64,000 nucleotides of DNA from Variovorax paradoxus (lineage in GTDB: Bacteria > Pseudomonadota > Gammaproteobacteria > Burkholderiales > Burkholderiaceae_C): the NCBI RefSeq assembly GCF_029919115.1, contig NZ_CP123990.1, forward strand, positions 3,746,501 through 3,810,500, given 5' to 3'. This document shows positions 56,116 to 64,000 of the stretch, piece after piece (position 1 is the stretch's first letter; each line of letters begins with the position of its first letter). The notes beneath the pieces were generated by a model, which was not told the origin of the DNA, did not search any database, and saw only the letters and a list, made by a program, of their open reading frames with translations. Both the position numbers and the translations under genes were made by a program.

Positions 56116-57948
56116 TTACCAGGCGTAGCCCGCCTGCACGCGAGCGGCAACGCGGTTGCTGCTGCCGCTGCTGGTCGCGGTGGAAACACCGAGCCCCAGG
56201 TTGAAGTTGTCGCTGACCTGATAGCCGAAAGCGAAGCCGACGGCCGAGGCACCGGCGTAGTTGCCCATGGCAGCCCCCATCCACTTCTTGCCGACGGCCA
56301 AGGTCGGCATCGAAGGCATGGCCAGGGCGGCTGCAACGCCCTGTGCTGCAAAGGCGTTGGCCTGGCTGGTCGCGTTGCTCACCGCCTGCTGCAACTGGTT
56401 GACGTTGACTGCGTCAGTGCCCAGCAGGCCGGGCGCGACGTTCGCAATGCCGCGCAGTTGGCCGGTGGCGGCGTTGCCCACCGACACGGTGTTGTCACGG
56501 TCGGCCACCGAACCCTGGCCCAGCGCCACTGCGTTGTTGCCCGATGCCAGCGTGTTGGCACCCAGCGCAACGGCGTTGTTGCCGGTGGCCACCGCGTTGT
56601 TGCCCACGGCGGTGGTGGGGTCTGCCAGTGCCCTGGCGCCGGCACCAATGGCGACCGAACCCGCATGGCTGGCTTGTGCGCCATTGCCGACGGCCACGGT
56701 GTCCTGGCCGTTGGCCTGTGCATTGGTGCCCATCGACGTGCTGCCGGCACCGCTCGCGCCCGCCCCCGGCCCACAGGCTACGGCCCCGCCCGCTCCCACT
56801 GCGCAGACACCGCTGGACAATGCCTGGTTCATCAAGGCCTGCAATGCCGTGACCTGCTGAACGGTGAAGTTGTTTGCCGTGGTGATGGCGGTCTGCTGGG
56901 CCTGCTGCACCTGGCCCACATTGGCGGCATCGGTTGCCACCTGGCCCGCACCGACGTTGCTGATGGTGGTGCCGGCGCCGCCATTCGCATTCAGTTGCAG
57001 CGAAGTGCCGCCCGCGCCGTATTGCGCCGAGTTCTGCGCCAGGCCAAGCGCGGAGTCGGCTGTGCCTTGTGCGGCCGACGCTGCGGAGACCGCCGTGTTG
57101 GCCGTTTGCTGCACGGTGTACAGCTGGCCGCCGTTGACTGCATCGGTGCTTGCGGCGGTCACCGCTCCGGCGCTCACGTTGACCAGCCCGCGCGTTTGTC
57201 CTGCGGTTCCGAAGGACACCGTGTTGGCCACCGTGGCAACAGAATTCGCGCCAATTGCGACGCTGCCGTTCGCGCCACTCGCGACCCGGCTGCCGGAACC
57301 CATTGCCACGCTGCCCGCGGCCAATGCTGCCGCGCCCGACGCTCCGTCGTTGGCACCCCCGATGGCAGTGCTGCCGCTGCCGGATGCCACAGCGCCCCGG
57401 CTAGCACCCGAGGCGCTCCCGATGGCAATTGCCGAAGTGCCCGAAGCCTGCGCGCCGCCGCCGCCCGCCGGGCCGGTATTGCTGCAGCAGCTATCGGTGC
57501 CCGCGCCTCCCGCGCCGAGTGCAATCGCGCCGCCCGCCGAGGCTTGGGCGCCACGCCCCCCTGCGCCGCCCGTTCCCCCCGCAGCGCCGGACGCGCCCGT
57601 CCCGCCACCTCCGACGGCCGTTGCACCGTTGGCGGTTGCGCTGGCCCCCGCCCCACCCGCGCCGCCGATGCCGCCGGCTGTCCCTTCGCCGCCATCGCCC
57701 CCCGCACCGAGCGCGGTGGCTCCGTCGCCCGAGACGCCGGCTGCAGCGCCGCCGGCTCCCGCGGTCCCGTTGATGACTGCGGCGCCGGGATTGCCCGCAG
57801 TGCCATCGACAAATCCTGCCGCGAAGGCGCTTCCGGCAAATAGCAACGCAAGAGCAGGAAGATGCCCTAGCGCTCCCCGCGTCAGCCGTTTTCTGGTCGG
57901 CTCTTTGCGCTGCACCTCTTGGACGGCGGCGTGGGTCGGGAATGCCAT
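56116..57948 (-). CDS. Trimeric autotransporter adhesin (YadA-like)
   Basis: This is a 610-residue surface protein. The extended signal peptide includes LGHLPALALLFAGSAFAAG. A Gly/Ala-rich passenger follows, with many YadA-head repeats of the AIG..A.A.G type (for example GSVAIGAGARA and NNAVALGANTLASGNNAVAL). Neck motifs DAVNGGQLYTVQQ and TDAVNVNQLQQAV come next, then a C-terminal membrane anchor ending AARVQAGYAW with a terminal aromatic. Trimeric adhesins of this type mediate attachment. It faces the 7TM histidine kinase gene across a shared 92-bp promoter region. Confidence 0.9.
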   Translation of the reverse strand: MAFPTHAAVQEVQRKEPTRKRLTRGALGHLPALALLFAGSAFAAGFVDGTAGNPGAAVINGTAGAGGAAAGVSGDGATALGAGGDGGEGTAGGIGGAGGAGASATANGATAVGGGGTGASGAAGGTGGAGGRGAQASAGGAIALGAGGAGTDSCCSNTGPAGGGGAQASGTSAIAIGSASGASRGAVASGSGSTAIGGANDGASGAAALAAGSVAMGSGSRVASGANGSVAIGANSVATVANTVSFGTAGQTRGLVNVSAGAVTAASTDAVNGGQLYTVQQTANTAVSAASAAQGTADSALGLAQNSAQYGAGGTSLQLNANGGAGTTISNVGAGQVATDAANVGQVQQAQQTAITTANNFTVQQVTALQALMNQALSSGVCAVGAGGAVACGPGAGASGAGSTSMGTNAQANGQDTVAVGNGAQASHAGSVAIGAGARALADPTTAVGNNAVATGNNAVALGANTLASGNNAVALGQGSVADRDNTVSVGNAATGQLRGIANVAPGLLGTDAVNVNQLQQAVSNATSQANAFAAQGVAAALAMPSMPTLAVGKKWMGAAMGNYAGASAVGFAFGYQVSDNFNLGLGVSTATSSGSSNRVAARVQAGYAW

Positions 57949-58040
57949 GGCTTCTTCTTTCTTGAAAGCAAACAAAACAGTAGAGACAAAGTGTGTGTTT
58001 TCGGTCTCTACTAGGCCATCCCCGAAAATTGGTAAATGAA

Positions 58041-59993
58041 ATGCCTCACCAAGAAGCTGCGCTGCAGGCTGGCCGTCCGTTTGCATGCCGAGGCCGCCGC
58101 TTCCCGGGCCTGAAGACATGGTTTTGCAAGCTGATCGGCGCATGCGTGCTTCTCTTTGCGGCCGCGAGCGCCGTGGCGCAGTCTTCCCCTGAAATCCACG
58201 TAGAAGCGGTACGCGGCACCGGCTGGAACGAGGCCGCACCTCCGGCCGACGGCTGGACGCCCGTCGCCCTCCCCGACAGCTGGGCCGCCCGCTGGCCCGG
58301 CTTCGACGGCGTGGTCTGGTACCGGCTGACCTGGGACCAACCTGCGCACGCAGCCGAAACGGGCTTGCTGCTGCACTACCTCAACATGGCCGGCGCGGTG
58401 TCGCTCAACGGCACGCCCATCTCGCGCGACGAAAGCCTCGTCGAACCGCTGACCCGGGCCTGGAACAGCCCGCGCTACTGGCTGCTGGCGCCGCCGCTGC
58501 TGCGCGAGGGCCGCAACACGCTGCTGATACGGGTTTCGGGCCTCTCTGCCTACCAGGCGGGCCTTGGCCCGGTCAGCCTTGGCGCGCCCGCCGCGGTACA
58601 GGCGAACTACGAGCACGAGCGCCTCCTGCGCCGCGATCTCCAGATGCTCGGCCTGGCGGTGAGCGCCGCAGTCTCGGCCTTCTTCGCCGCACTGTGGCTT
58701 TTGCGCAGGCGCGAAACGGCCTATGGCTGGTTCGCGCTCATGTCGGTGCTGTGGCTCCTGTTCGGCTACAACCAGATCGCGACCAGCCCCTGGCCTTTTG
58801 CCGGCAACCACAGCTGGCAGGCGTCGAACACTTCGCTGCTGCTTCTGTTCAGCGTGTCGTATGTCATCTTTGCGCTGCGCTTCTGCGAGCGCCGGATGCC
58901 CCGCCTGGAGGGCCTTGCGCTGCTGGTGGCAGTGGCCGGGGTGCTCGACCTGTGGCTTGCCGGTGCCGAGAACCTGCCCACGCACCGGGCCCTGTGGACG
59001 CTGGTGGGCGGCCTCACCATCATCGCGGTGAACAGCGCTTCGCTGGTTCACGCCGTGCGGCATCGCGGCAGCCCGATGCGCTCGCTTGCCCCCTTCATGG
59101 CAGTTTCGGCAGCAACCGGCGCGCACGACCTGCTGGTGTTCACCCAGGTGATCGACAGCAACATCTACTACACGACCATGTCCTCATATGGCTTGCTGCT
59201 GGGCATGGCGCTGACCCAGGCAGGGCGCTTCGTGAGCAGCCTGAAGCGCATCGAGAACTTCAACACCGAGCTCATCGAGGAAGTGAACGCCGCCAAGGCC
59301 GAGCTGGCCGCAACGCTCGCGCAGCAGCACGCGCTGGAGCTCGCGCATGCGCGCATCGGCGAGCGGGTCAACCTGGCGAGCGACCTGCACGACGGGCTGG
59401 GCGGCATGCTGGTCGGCAGCATTGCCACGCTGGAGCGCAGGCCCGGGGAGCTTTCGGCTTCCGCACTGCTTGCAATGCTCAAGAGCCTGCGCGACGACTT
59501 GCGGCTCATCATCGAGGCCACCGGCCGGCACGACGGCGCCCGCACCTTCGGCGAACTGCTGGCGCCCTTGCGGCACCGAACCTCGCAATTGCTCGATGCA
59601 AACGGCATCGACTGCCGCTGGCAGGTTTCGAACATCGAGGCGCTCGAACTGCCGCCCTCGCAAAGCCTCGACCTGCTGCGCTTTTTGCAGGAAGCGCTGA
59701 CGAACACGCTCAAGCACAGCGGCGCCCGGCGCGTGGACGTGACCGTAACCTGCGCCGGCGCCGAACTGCAGCTCGAGGTGCGCGACGACGGCCAGGGCTT
59801 TGTCGTCGCGGATGCGGGCAAGGGCGCCGGCGCGGGCCTGCGCAGCTTGCACGCCCGCGCCCGCAGGCTGGGTGCGGAGCTCCGGCTGGAGTCCCGGCCC
59901 GGCGCCACTCAGCTCGCGTTACGCATGCCTGTCAAGACGGGAATAAACGAGGAGATACAAATTGCAATCATCGGTAACAATGGGCGAAAATAA
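58041..59993 (+). CDS. Sensor histidine kinase with periplasmic and 7TM sensor region
   Basis: This is a 650-residue kinase. After a signal segment (LIGACVLLFAAASAVAQ) comes a periplasmic jelly-roll-like domain (about residues 55-190; LLLHYLNMAGAVSLNGTPIS). About seven membrane helices of the 7TMR-DISM kind follow, then a coiled coil and a NarX-type HisKA_3 box (LASDLHDGLGGMLVGS, His near 450). The ATPase domain shows RFLQEALTNTLKHSGARRVD and VRDDGQGF. It is divergent from the adhesin and upstream of a response regulator, its likely output. Confidence 0.88.
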   Translation: MPHQEAALQAGRPFACRGRRFPGLKTWFCKLIGACVLLFAAASAVAQSSPEIHVEAVRGTGWNEAAPPADGWTPVALPDSWAARWPGFDGVVWYRLTWDQPAHAAETGLLLHYLNMAGAVSLNGTPISRDESLVEPLTRAWNSPRYWLLAPPLLREGRNTLLIRVSGLSAYQAGLGPVSLGAPAAVQANYEHERLLRRDLQMLGLAVSAAVSAFFAALWLLRRRETAYGWFALMSVLWLLFGYNQIATSPWPFAGNHSWQASNTSLLLLFSVSYVIFALRFCERRMPRLEGLALLVAVAGVLDLWLAGAENLPTHRALWTLVGGLTIIAVNSASLVHAVRHRGSPMRSLAPFMAVSAATGAHDLLVFTQVIDSNIYYTTMSSYGLLLGMALTQAGRFVSSLKRIENFNTELIEEVNAAKAELAATLAQQHALELAHARIGERVNLASDLHDGLGGMLVGSIATLERRPGELSASALLAMLKSLRDDLRLIIEATGRHDGARTFGELLAPLRHRTSQLLDANGIDCRWQVSNIEALELPPSQSLDLLRFLQEALTNTLKHSGARRVDVTVTCAGAELQLEVRDDGQGFVVADAGKGAGAGLRSLHARARRLGAELRLESRPGATQLALRMPVKTGINEEIQIAIIGNNGRK

Positions 59994-60040
59994 GTAAAAA
60001 CGTCCCAGTTCTCCGATCACCGCTTCAAAATGTGGCACAA

Positions 60041-60724
60041 ATGTCAACTTCCCAAACGGAAGCCGTCGAAGCCGTCTCTCTGAGCCCGACGCTCGTGGTC
60101 GAGAACGACCCGTCGATGCAGGAACGTTTTCGCTACATCCTTTCGACGCTCGGATGCGACGAGCCGCAAATCACCTGGACCGAAAACGGCGAGACGGCCA
60201 TGCAATTGCTCGAGAGCCAGCGCTTCGGCATGGCGCTCGTAGACGTCGGCTTGCCTGACGGCAGCGGGGTCGAATTCATCGAATGGCTGCAGGCAAACCA
60301 CCCGCGGGTGCCCGCCGTCGCCGTTTCTGCAAAGCGCACCGAGGAAACCGTCTTTTCCGCGTTGCGCGCCGGTGCGGTGGCCTATCTGCTGAAAGAGCGC
60401 GACGACCTGGAGCTCAGCATCGGGCTGCGCAGCATCGAGCAAGGCGGCGCGCCGATCGACGTGGCCATTGCCCGTCGCGTGCTGGCCTGGGACGCCGGCC
60501 ATGTGGGCGATTCACCCGCCGAGGCGGACACCGCACTGTCGCTGCGCGAACGCAAGATGCTCGAGCTGGTGGTGCAAGGGCGCAGCTACGGCGACATTGC
60601 CGAAACGCTTGCGACGCCCCGGCTGGCGGTGGAGTGCCGCACCAGGGGCATCTACAAGAAGCTGGCGCTCGGCTCGCGGGCCGAAACGGCCAGCGCAGCC
60701 GGCGAAGATTCCTTCTCGCGCTGA
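60041..60724 (+). CDS. LuxR/NarL-type response regulator (paralogue 2, degenerate sites)
   Basis: This is a 227-residue paralogue of the regulator at 55383. The phospho-acceptor motif LVDVGLPDGSG is intact, but the acid pair reads VVENDP, with Asn for an acid. In the LuxR domain the recognition region reads PRLAVECRTRGIYKKL instead of SRLTVECHTKNIYRKL, so DNA contacts may be altered. It lies 47 bp after the kinase gene. A GTG at 60032 is a possible alternative start. The pair probably arose by duplication around the adhesin-kinase block. Confidence 0.88.
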   Translation: MSTSQTEAVEAVSLSPTLVVENDPSMQERFRYILSTLGCDEPQITWTENGETAMQLLESQRFGMALVDVGLPDGSGVEFIEWLQANHPRVPAVAVSAKRTEETVFSALRAGAVAYLLKERDDLELSIGLRSIEQGGAPIDVAIARRVLAWDAGHVGDSPAEADTALSLRERKMLELVVQGRSYGDIAETLATPRLAVECRTRGIYKKLALGSRAETASAAGEDSFSR

Positions 60725-60726
60725 GG

Positions 60727-60744
60727 CTCGGCGCTGAAGCCGAG
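60727..60744. terminator. Stem between convergent genes
   Basis: CTCGGC (60727-60732) and GCCGAG (60739-60744) pair perfectly with a 6-nt loop in the 40-bp gap between the response regulator and uppP. No T-run follows, so termination is only possible. Confidence 0.4.
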
Positions 60745-60764
60745 GTTCGGGCCGAGTTCCGGGG

Positions 60765-61589
60765 TTATTCCGCCCAGACCACCACGCCGGTCCACGCCGT
60801 GGCCAGCACCACAATGCCAAAGGCAATGCGGTACCACGCAAACGGAATGAAGTTGTGCGTGCTGATGTACTTCAGCAGCCAGCGTACGCAGAGCCATGCG
60901 CTCAGGAACGAGAACACCAGCCCCACCGAGAACAGCGGAATGTCGGCCGCCGACAGCAGCGCGCGCTCCTTGTAGAGACTGTAGGCCCCCGCGCCGATGA
61001 GCGTTGGAATGGCAAGGAAAAACGAAAAATCGGTGGCCGCCTGGCGCGACAGGCCCAGCAGCATGCCGCCGATGATGGTGGAGCCGCTGCGGCTGGTGCC
61101 CGGAATCATCGCAAAGCATTGAACCAGGCCCACCTTGAGTGCGTCCCACGTCGTCATGTCGTCGACGTGTTCGATGCGCACCGAACCAGGCGGCCGCTTC
61201 TCGGCCCAGAGAATGATGAAGCCGCCGATGATGAAAGTGCTTGCCACGACCACCGGTGTGAAGAGGTGCGCCTTGATCATCTTGCCGAAGATGAGGCCCA
61301 GCACCACCGCGGGCAGAAAGCCGACCACCACGTTGACGGCCAGGCGCCTTGCCTTGGGCTGGCGCGGCAGCGCCACCACGGTGGATTGGATCTTTTGCCA
61401 GTACACCAGGATTACCGCGAAGATCGCGCCCGTCTGGATGGCAATGTCGAACACCTTGGCCTTGGCGTCGTCGAAGCCGAGCAGCGAGCCCGCAAGAATC
61501 AGATGCCCGGTCGACGAGATCGGCAGAAATTCCGTCAGCCCCTCGACGATGCCCATGACAGCGGCCTTCACCAGCAAAACGATGTCCAC
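60765..61589 (-). CDS. uppP: Undecaprenyl-diphosphatase
   Basis: This is a 274-residue inner-membrane enzyme (BacA/UppP) that recycles undecaprenyl diphosphate for cell-wall synthesis. Both active-site motifs are visible: [20 protein letters not shown] near the N-terminus and [20 protein letters not shown] in the middle. The start is taken as GTG 61589, because AAAGGAG lies five bases before it; an upstream TTG lacks such a site. The gene is followed by a convergent regulator. Confidence 0.95.
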   Translation of the reverse strand: MDIVLLVKAAVMGIVEGLTEFLPISSTGHLILAGSLLGFDDAKAKVFDIAIQTGAIFAVILVYWQKIQSTVVALPRQPKARRLAVNVVVGFLPAVVLGLIFGKMIKAHLFTPVVVASTFIIGGFIILWAEKRPPGSVRIEHVDDMTTWDALKVGLVQCFAMIPGTSRSGSTIIGGMLLGLSRQAATDFSFFLAIPTLIGAGAYSLYKERALLSAADIPLFSVGLVFSFLSAWLCVRWLLKYISTHNFIPFAWYRIAFGIVVLATAWTGVVVWAE

Positions 61590-61673
61590 GCTTACTCCTT
61601 TAAAGAGCGCCAATTATGGCGAGGCATCGAGTCAGGCCGGGTTCAGGCGGCCCCGTGCCGCTGCGGGCTTTTG

Positions 61674-62330
61674 TCAGGAGCCGTGGCCCAAGCGCAGCCG
61701 CAGCGCCCTCACGGCGCTGTCGACCGTGGTCAACACCGGCAAGCCGCTGGCCTGCTCGCAGGCGGCACGCGCACGCGCCATGCTGAACTGCGCCAGCGCA
61801 ATGCGCGTACAGCCGCGCTCGCGCAGGGCTGCCGCGTGCCCGGCAATCAAGGCGTCGTGGCGCGCCGCATCGCCGGCATTCAATGCATCGAGCGCGCCGG
61901 CGGCCAGCACGGGCTCCAGATCGATGCCCGGCGGAAACTCGGGCGGCATCGAAACCAATGTGGCTGCAAAGGTTGCGATGAGGCCGAGCCGGCCGCGCCC
62001 TTCGCCCTGCGCGGCCTCGGCCACCATCGCCTCGTTGGGCTTGAGCACCGGAATGCCCGCATGCCGCCGCGCCACCGCCTCGATGCACGGCCCGAAGGCC
62101 GAGCAGGTGAAGAGAATGCCCTGCGCGCCAGTCTCAACCGCGTACTGCGCAAGCCGCTGAAAGCGCTCGTCCATTGCCGCATCCAGGCCTTGGCCGCCGC
62201 GAGCCAGGTCGGCCGAAAGGCTGTCGTCCAGCAGGTTCATTCGCACCGCCTCGGGCCAGTCGCGCTCGAAGGCGGCGTTGATGGGCGCAACCGAGTGCGA
62301 GAGCGCGTGGATCAGGGCGATGCGGATCAT
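61674..62330 (-). CDS. Asp/Glu racemase superfamily protein
   Basis: This is a 218-residue protein of the aspartate/glutamate/hydantoin racemase superfamily. The first half shows IALIHALSHSVAPINAAFER and the catalytic-Cys loop ILFTCSAFGPC. The second half, where most family members place a second Cys, reads IALAQFSMARARAAC with Ser/Gln in that loop. It may therefore work with one Cys, as a decarboxylase or isomerase rather than a racemase. It lies 13 bp after the binding-protein gene. Confidence 0.82.
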   Translation of the reverse strand: MIRIALIHALSHSVAPINAAFERDWPEAVRMNLLDDSLSADLARGGQGLDAAMDERFQRLAQYAVETGAQGILFTCSAFGPCIEAVARRHAGIPVLKPNEAMVAEAAQGEGRGRLGLIATFAATLVSMPPEFPPGIDLEPVLAAGALDALNAGDAARHDALIAGHAAALRERGCTRIALAQFSMARARAACEQASGLPVLTTVDSAVRALRLRLGHGS

Positions 62331-62343
62331 GCGGGAGTGGTAC

Positions 62344-63261
62344 TCAGATGCCCTTGGACGACGGATTGGCGAAGGCCTCTTTCGTCTCTGCGTTGAGCGG
62401 ATAGTTGATGTTGATGCCCTTGGGCGGAATGGGCGACATGAACCACTTGTTGTAGAGCTTTTCCATTTCGCCCGACTTCATCATGCCCGACACCACGCGG
62501 TCGACCAGGGCCTTGAAGGCGGGGTCGTCCTTGCGGAACATGAGCGACTGGTTCTCGGTGCGCAGGCTTTCGCCGGTAATGACAAAGTCCTTCGGGTTGC
62601 GCGCATTCGCGAGCTGGCCCGCCAGCAGGATGTCGTCGAGCACAAAGGCCTGCGCCCTGCCGCTCTCCACCAGCAGGAAGGAATCGCTGTGGTCCTTGCC
62701 GCCCAGATTGTTTACCTCGAGGTTGCGGCCCTTGTCGGCCTCGCGCAGCAGGCGGAACGAGGTGGTGCCGGTGGTGGTGACCACGGTCTTGCCCTGCAGG
62801 TCGGCAATGCTCTTGATGCCCGAATCGGCCTTCACCAGCATGCGCACGTTGTAGCGAAAGATGTCCGGCGAAAACGCCACCTGCTTCTGCCGCTCGACCA
62901 GGTTGGTGGTGGAGCCGCACTCGATGTCGACCGTGCCGTTCTGCACCAGCGGAATGCGGTTGGCCGAGGTCACGGCCTGGTACTTGACTTCGATGGAGGG
63001 CAGCTTCAGCTCGCTCTTCACCGCCTCGACGATGCGGTTGCAGATCTCGATGCTGTAGCCCACCGGCTTCAGGTTGCCGTCGAGGTACGAAAAGCCGAAC
63101 GACGACTCGCGGTAGCCGAAAGTGATGGCGCCGCTGGCCTTGATCTTGGCGAGCGTGTCGATGTTGTCCTCGGCCTGCGCGGCGGTGTGCGGCAACAACA
63201 GGGCAAAGGCCGCCGCGAGAGCGGCAGCGCCAAAGGAAATCGGCAGACGAAGCTTGGGCAT
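62344..63261 (-). CDS. Amino-acid ABC transporter substrate-binding protein (GltI-like)
   Basis: This is a 305-residue periplasmic protein of family 3. It has a signal peptide (FGAAALAAAFALLLPHTAAQA) followed by the mature start IDTLAKIKASGAITFGYRES. Further family segments are SFGFSYLDGNLKPVGYSIEI and VDIECGSTTNLVERQKQVAF. This matches glutamate/aspartate-type receptors. No permease or ATPase lies in the window. Co-location with a racemase-family gene and an aminotransferase suggests use of an amino acid or related amine. Confidence 0.92.
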   Translation of the reverse strand: MPKLRLPISFGAAALAAAFALLLPHTAAQAEDNIDTLAKIKASGAITFGYRESSFGFSYLDGNLKPVGYSIEICNRIVEAVKSELKLPSIEVKYQAVTSANRIPLVQNGTVDIECGSTTNLVERQKQVAFSPDIFRYNVRMLVKADSGIKSIADLQGKTVVTTTGTTSFRLLREADKGRNLEVNNLGGKDHSDSFLLVESGRAQAFVLDDILLAGQLANARNPKDFVITGESLRTENQSLMFRKDDPAFKALVDRVVSGMMKSGEMEKLYNKWFMSPIPPKGININYPLNAETKEAFANPSSKGI

Positions 63262-63310
63262 GAGAGCGCTCCTTGGAACGGCGGGTTGAAAAAAAGGGGA
63301 AAAGCGGCAA

Positions 63311-64000
63311 TCAGCGCACGGCTGTGCTGGTCACCGCGTCGATGGAGGCCGCAAGGCGCGTCGCGATTTCCTGCAGGTGTGCATGCGTGGCAATGAAGGG
63401 CGGTGCCAGCAGTACGTGGTCGCCCTGCCGGCCATCGACCGTGCCCCCAAAGGGGTAGCACAGCAGGCCGCGCGCCATGGCCTCTTTCTTGATGGCTGCA
63501 TTGATCTTCAAGGCCGGATCGAACGGCGCCTTGCTCGCGCGATCGGCCACGAGCTCGATGCCCCAGAAGAAGCCGCGGCCGCGAATGTCGCCGACATGTG
63601 GGTGGCCGCCGAGCGCATCGGCCAGCATGGCGCCGAAAACCGCGCCGTCTTCGCGAACCTTGGCGACCAAGCCGTCGCGCCTGATCACCTGCTGCACCGC
63701 GAGCGCCGCCGCGCAAGCCATCGGATGCCCAAGGTAGGTGTGGCCGTGCTGGAAGAAGCCGCTGCCCTTCGACATGGCATCGACGATCTTGCGCTGCGCC
63801 AGCACCGCGCCAACCGGCTGGTAGCCGCCGCCCAGGCCCTTGGCAATGGTCATGAGGTCGGGCACCACGCCCTCCTGCTCGCAGGCATGCAGTGTTCCGG
63901 TGCGGCCCATGCCGCACATCACCTCGTCGAGGATCAGCAGCACGCCGTACTTGTCGCACACCGCGCGCACCGCGTTGAAGTAGCCCGGCACCGGGGTGAG
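63311..64000 (-). CDS. Class III (PLP) aminotransferase, partial
   Basis: About 229 C-terminal residues of a pyridoxal-phosphate aminotransferase of the ornithine/omega-amino-acid class are visible; the start lies beyond the window edge. The cofactor region LLILDEVMCGMGRTGTLHAC and the Schiff-base Lys in TIAKGLGGGYQPVGAVLAQ are present, followed by FQHGHTYLGHPMACAAALAV and the C-terminal domain. The gene ends 49 bp before the amino-acid binding protein, so the two are probably one operon. The substrate is unknown. Confidence 0.92.
   Translation of the reverse strand, partial: LTPVPGYFNAVRAVCDKYGVLLILDEVMCGMGRTGTLHACEQEGVVPDLMTIAKGLGGGYQPVGAVLAQRKIVDAMSKGSGFFQHGHTYLGHPMACAAALAVQQVIRRDGLVAKVREDGAVFGAMLADALGGHPHVGDIRGRGFFWGIELVADRASKAPFDPALKINAAIKKEAMARGLLCYPFGGTVDGRQGDHVLLAPPFIATHAHLQEIATRLAASIDAVTSTAVR

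Overview
The window is GC-rich DNA from a betaproteobacterium, most likely Variovorax or a close Comamonadaceae relative. This rests on the two Bug-type solute receptors, the czc layout, the pmbA/darP pair and the general protein character; it is inference, because no rRNA or other marker lies in the window. I see no rRNA, tRNA, CRISPR array or insertion sequence.

Layout. 1-3.9 kb: a sugar-type ABC transporter (ATPase cut by the window edge, two permeases, binding protein) with 4-bp start/stop overlaps. 4-11.2 kb: a nucleoside deoxyribosyltransferase-like protein, an SMI1/KNR4 protein, two overlapping AraC regulators divergent from an exported FAH-family protein, then pmbA/darP/mog. 11.2-24.4 kb: a metal-resistance block. 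It holds czcICBA with an orphan CzcR-type regulator whose sensor gene is reduced to 13 codons, a Kef-type antiporter, an HxlR regulator with twin palindromic operators next to an AhpD-like protein, a Zn/Cd/Pb P-type ATPase with its CadR-type regulator, and cysE. 24.5-35 kb: trmJ, suhB, a FUSC protein, an MscS channel, a DUF418 protein, a MarR regulator, two Bug receptors and a sulfatase.

35-45 kb is an accessory region of lower GC. It contains short single genes without obvious partners: XRE, small membrane proteins, an OmpA-like domain, a zinc ribbon, a Skp-like protein, immunity-like proteins, a leucine-rich repeat protein and DUF1993. Most gaps between them carry a related short element with a GGCC core, and two 59-nt near-identical copies of one form lie in inverted orientation about 5.8 kb apart. 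The region ends inside a 926-codon ORF that joins a metallo-beta-lactamase-fold half (host-like composition) in frame to the C-terminal half of a DUF2326/ABC-3C-type coiled-coil ATPase. I regard this chimera and the element-separated gene array as the most unusual parts of the window.

46.5-64 kb returns to host-like DNA: an HDOD protein, an NfeR/NfeF-like pair (PadR regulator with a polyhistidine N-terminus and a siderophore-interacting reductase) behind a promoter overlapped by a perfect palindrome, corA, a HigBA-type toxin-antitoxin pair, mutS, an Anbu-type proteasome-like peptidase with an alpha/beta hydrolase, and a signalling/adhesion block. That block has a trimeric autotransporter and a 7TM histidine kinase between two paralogous LuxR-type response regulators. 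The window closes with uppP, an Asp/Glu racemase-family protein, an amino-acid binding protein and a truncated class III aminotransferase.
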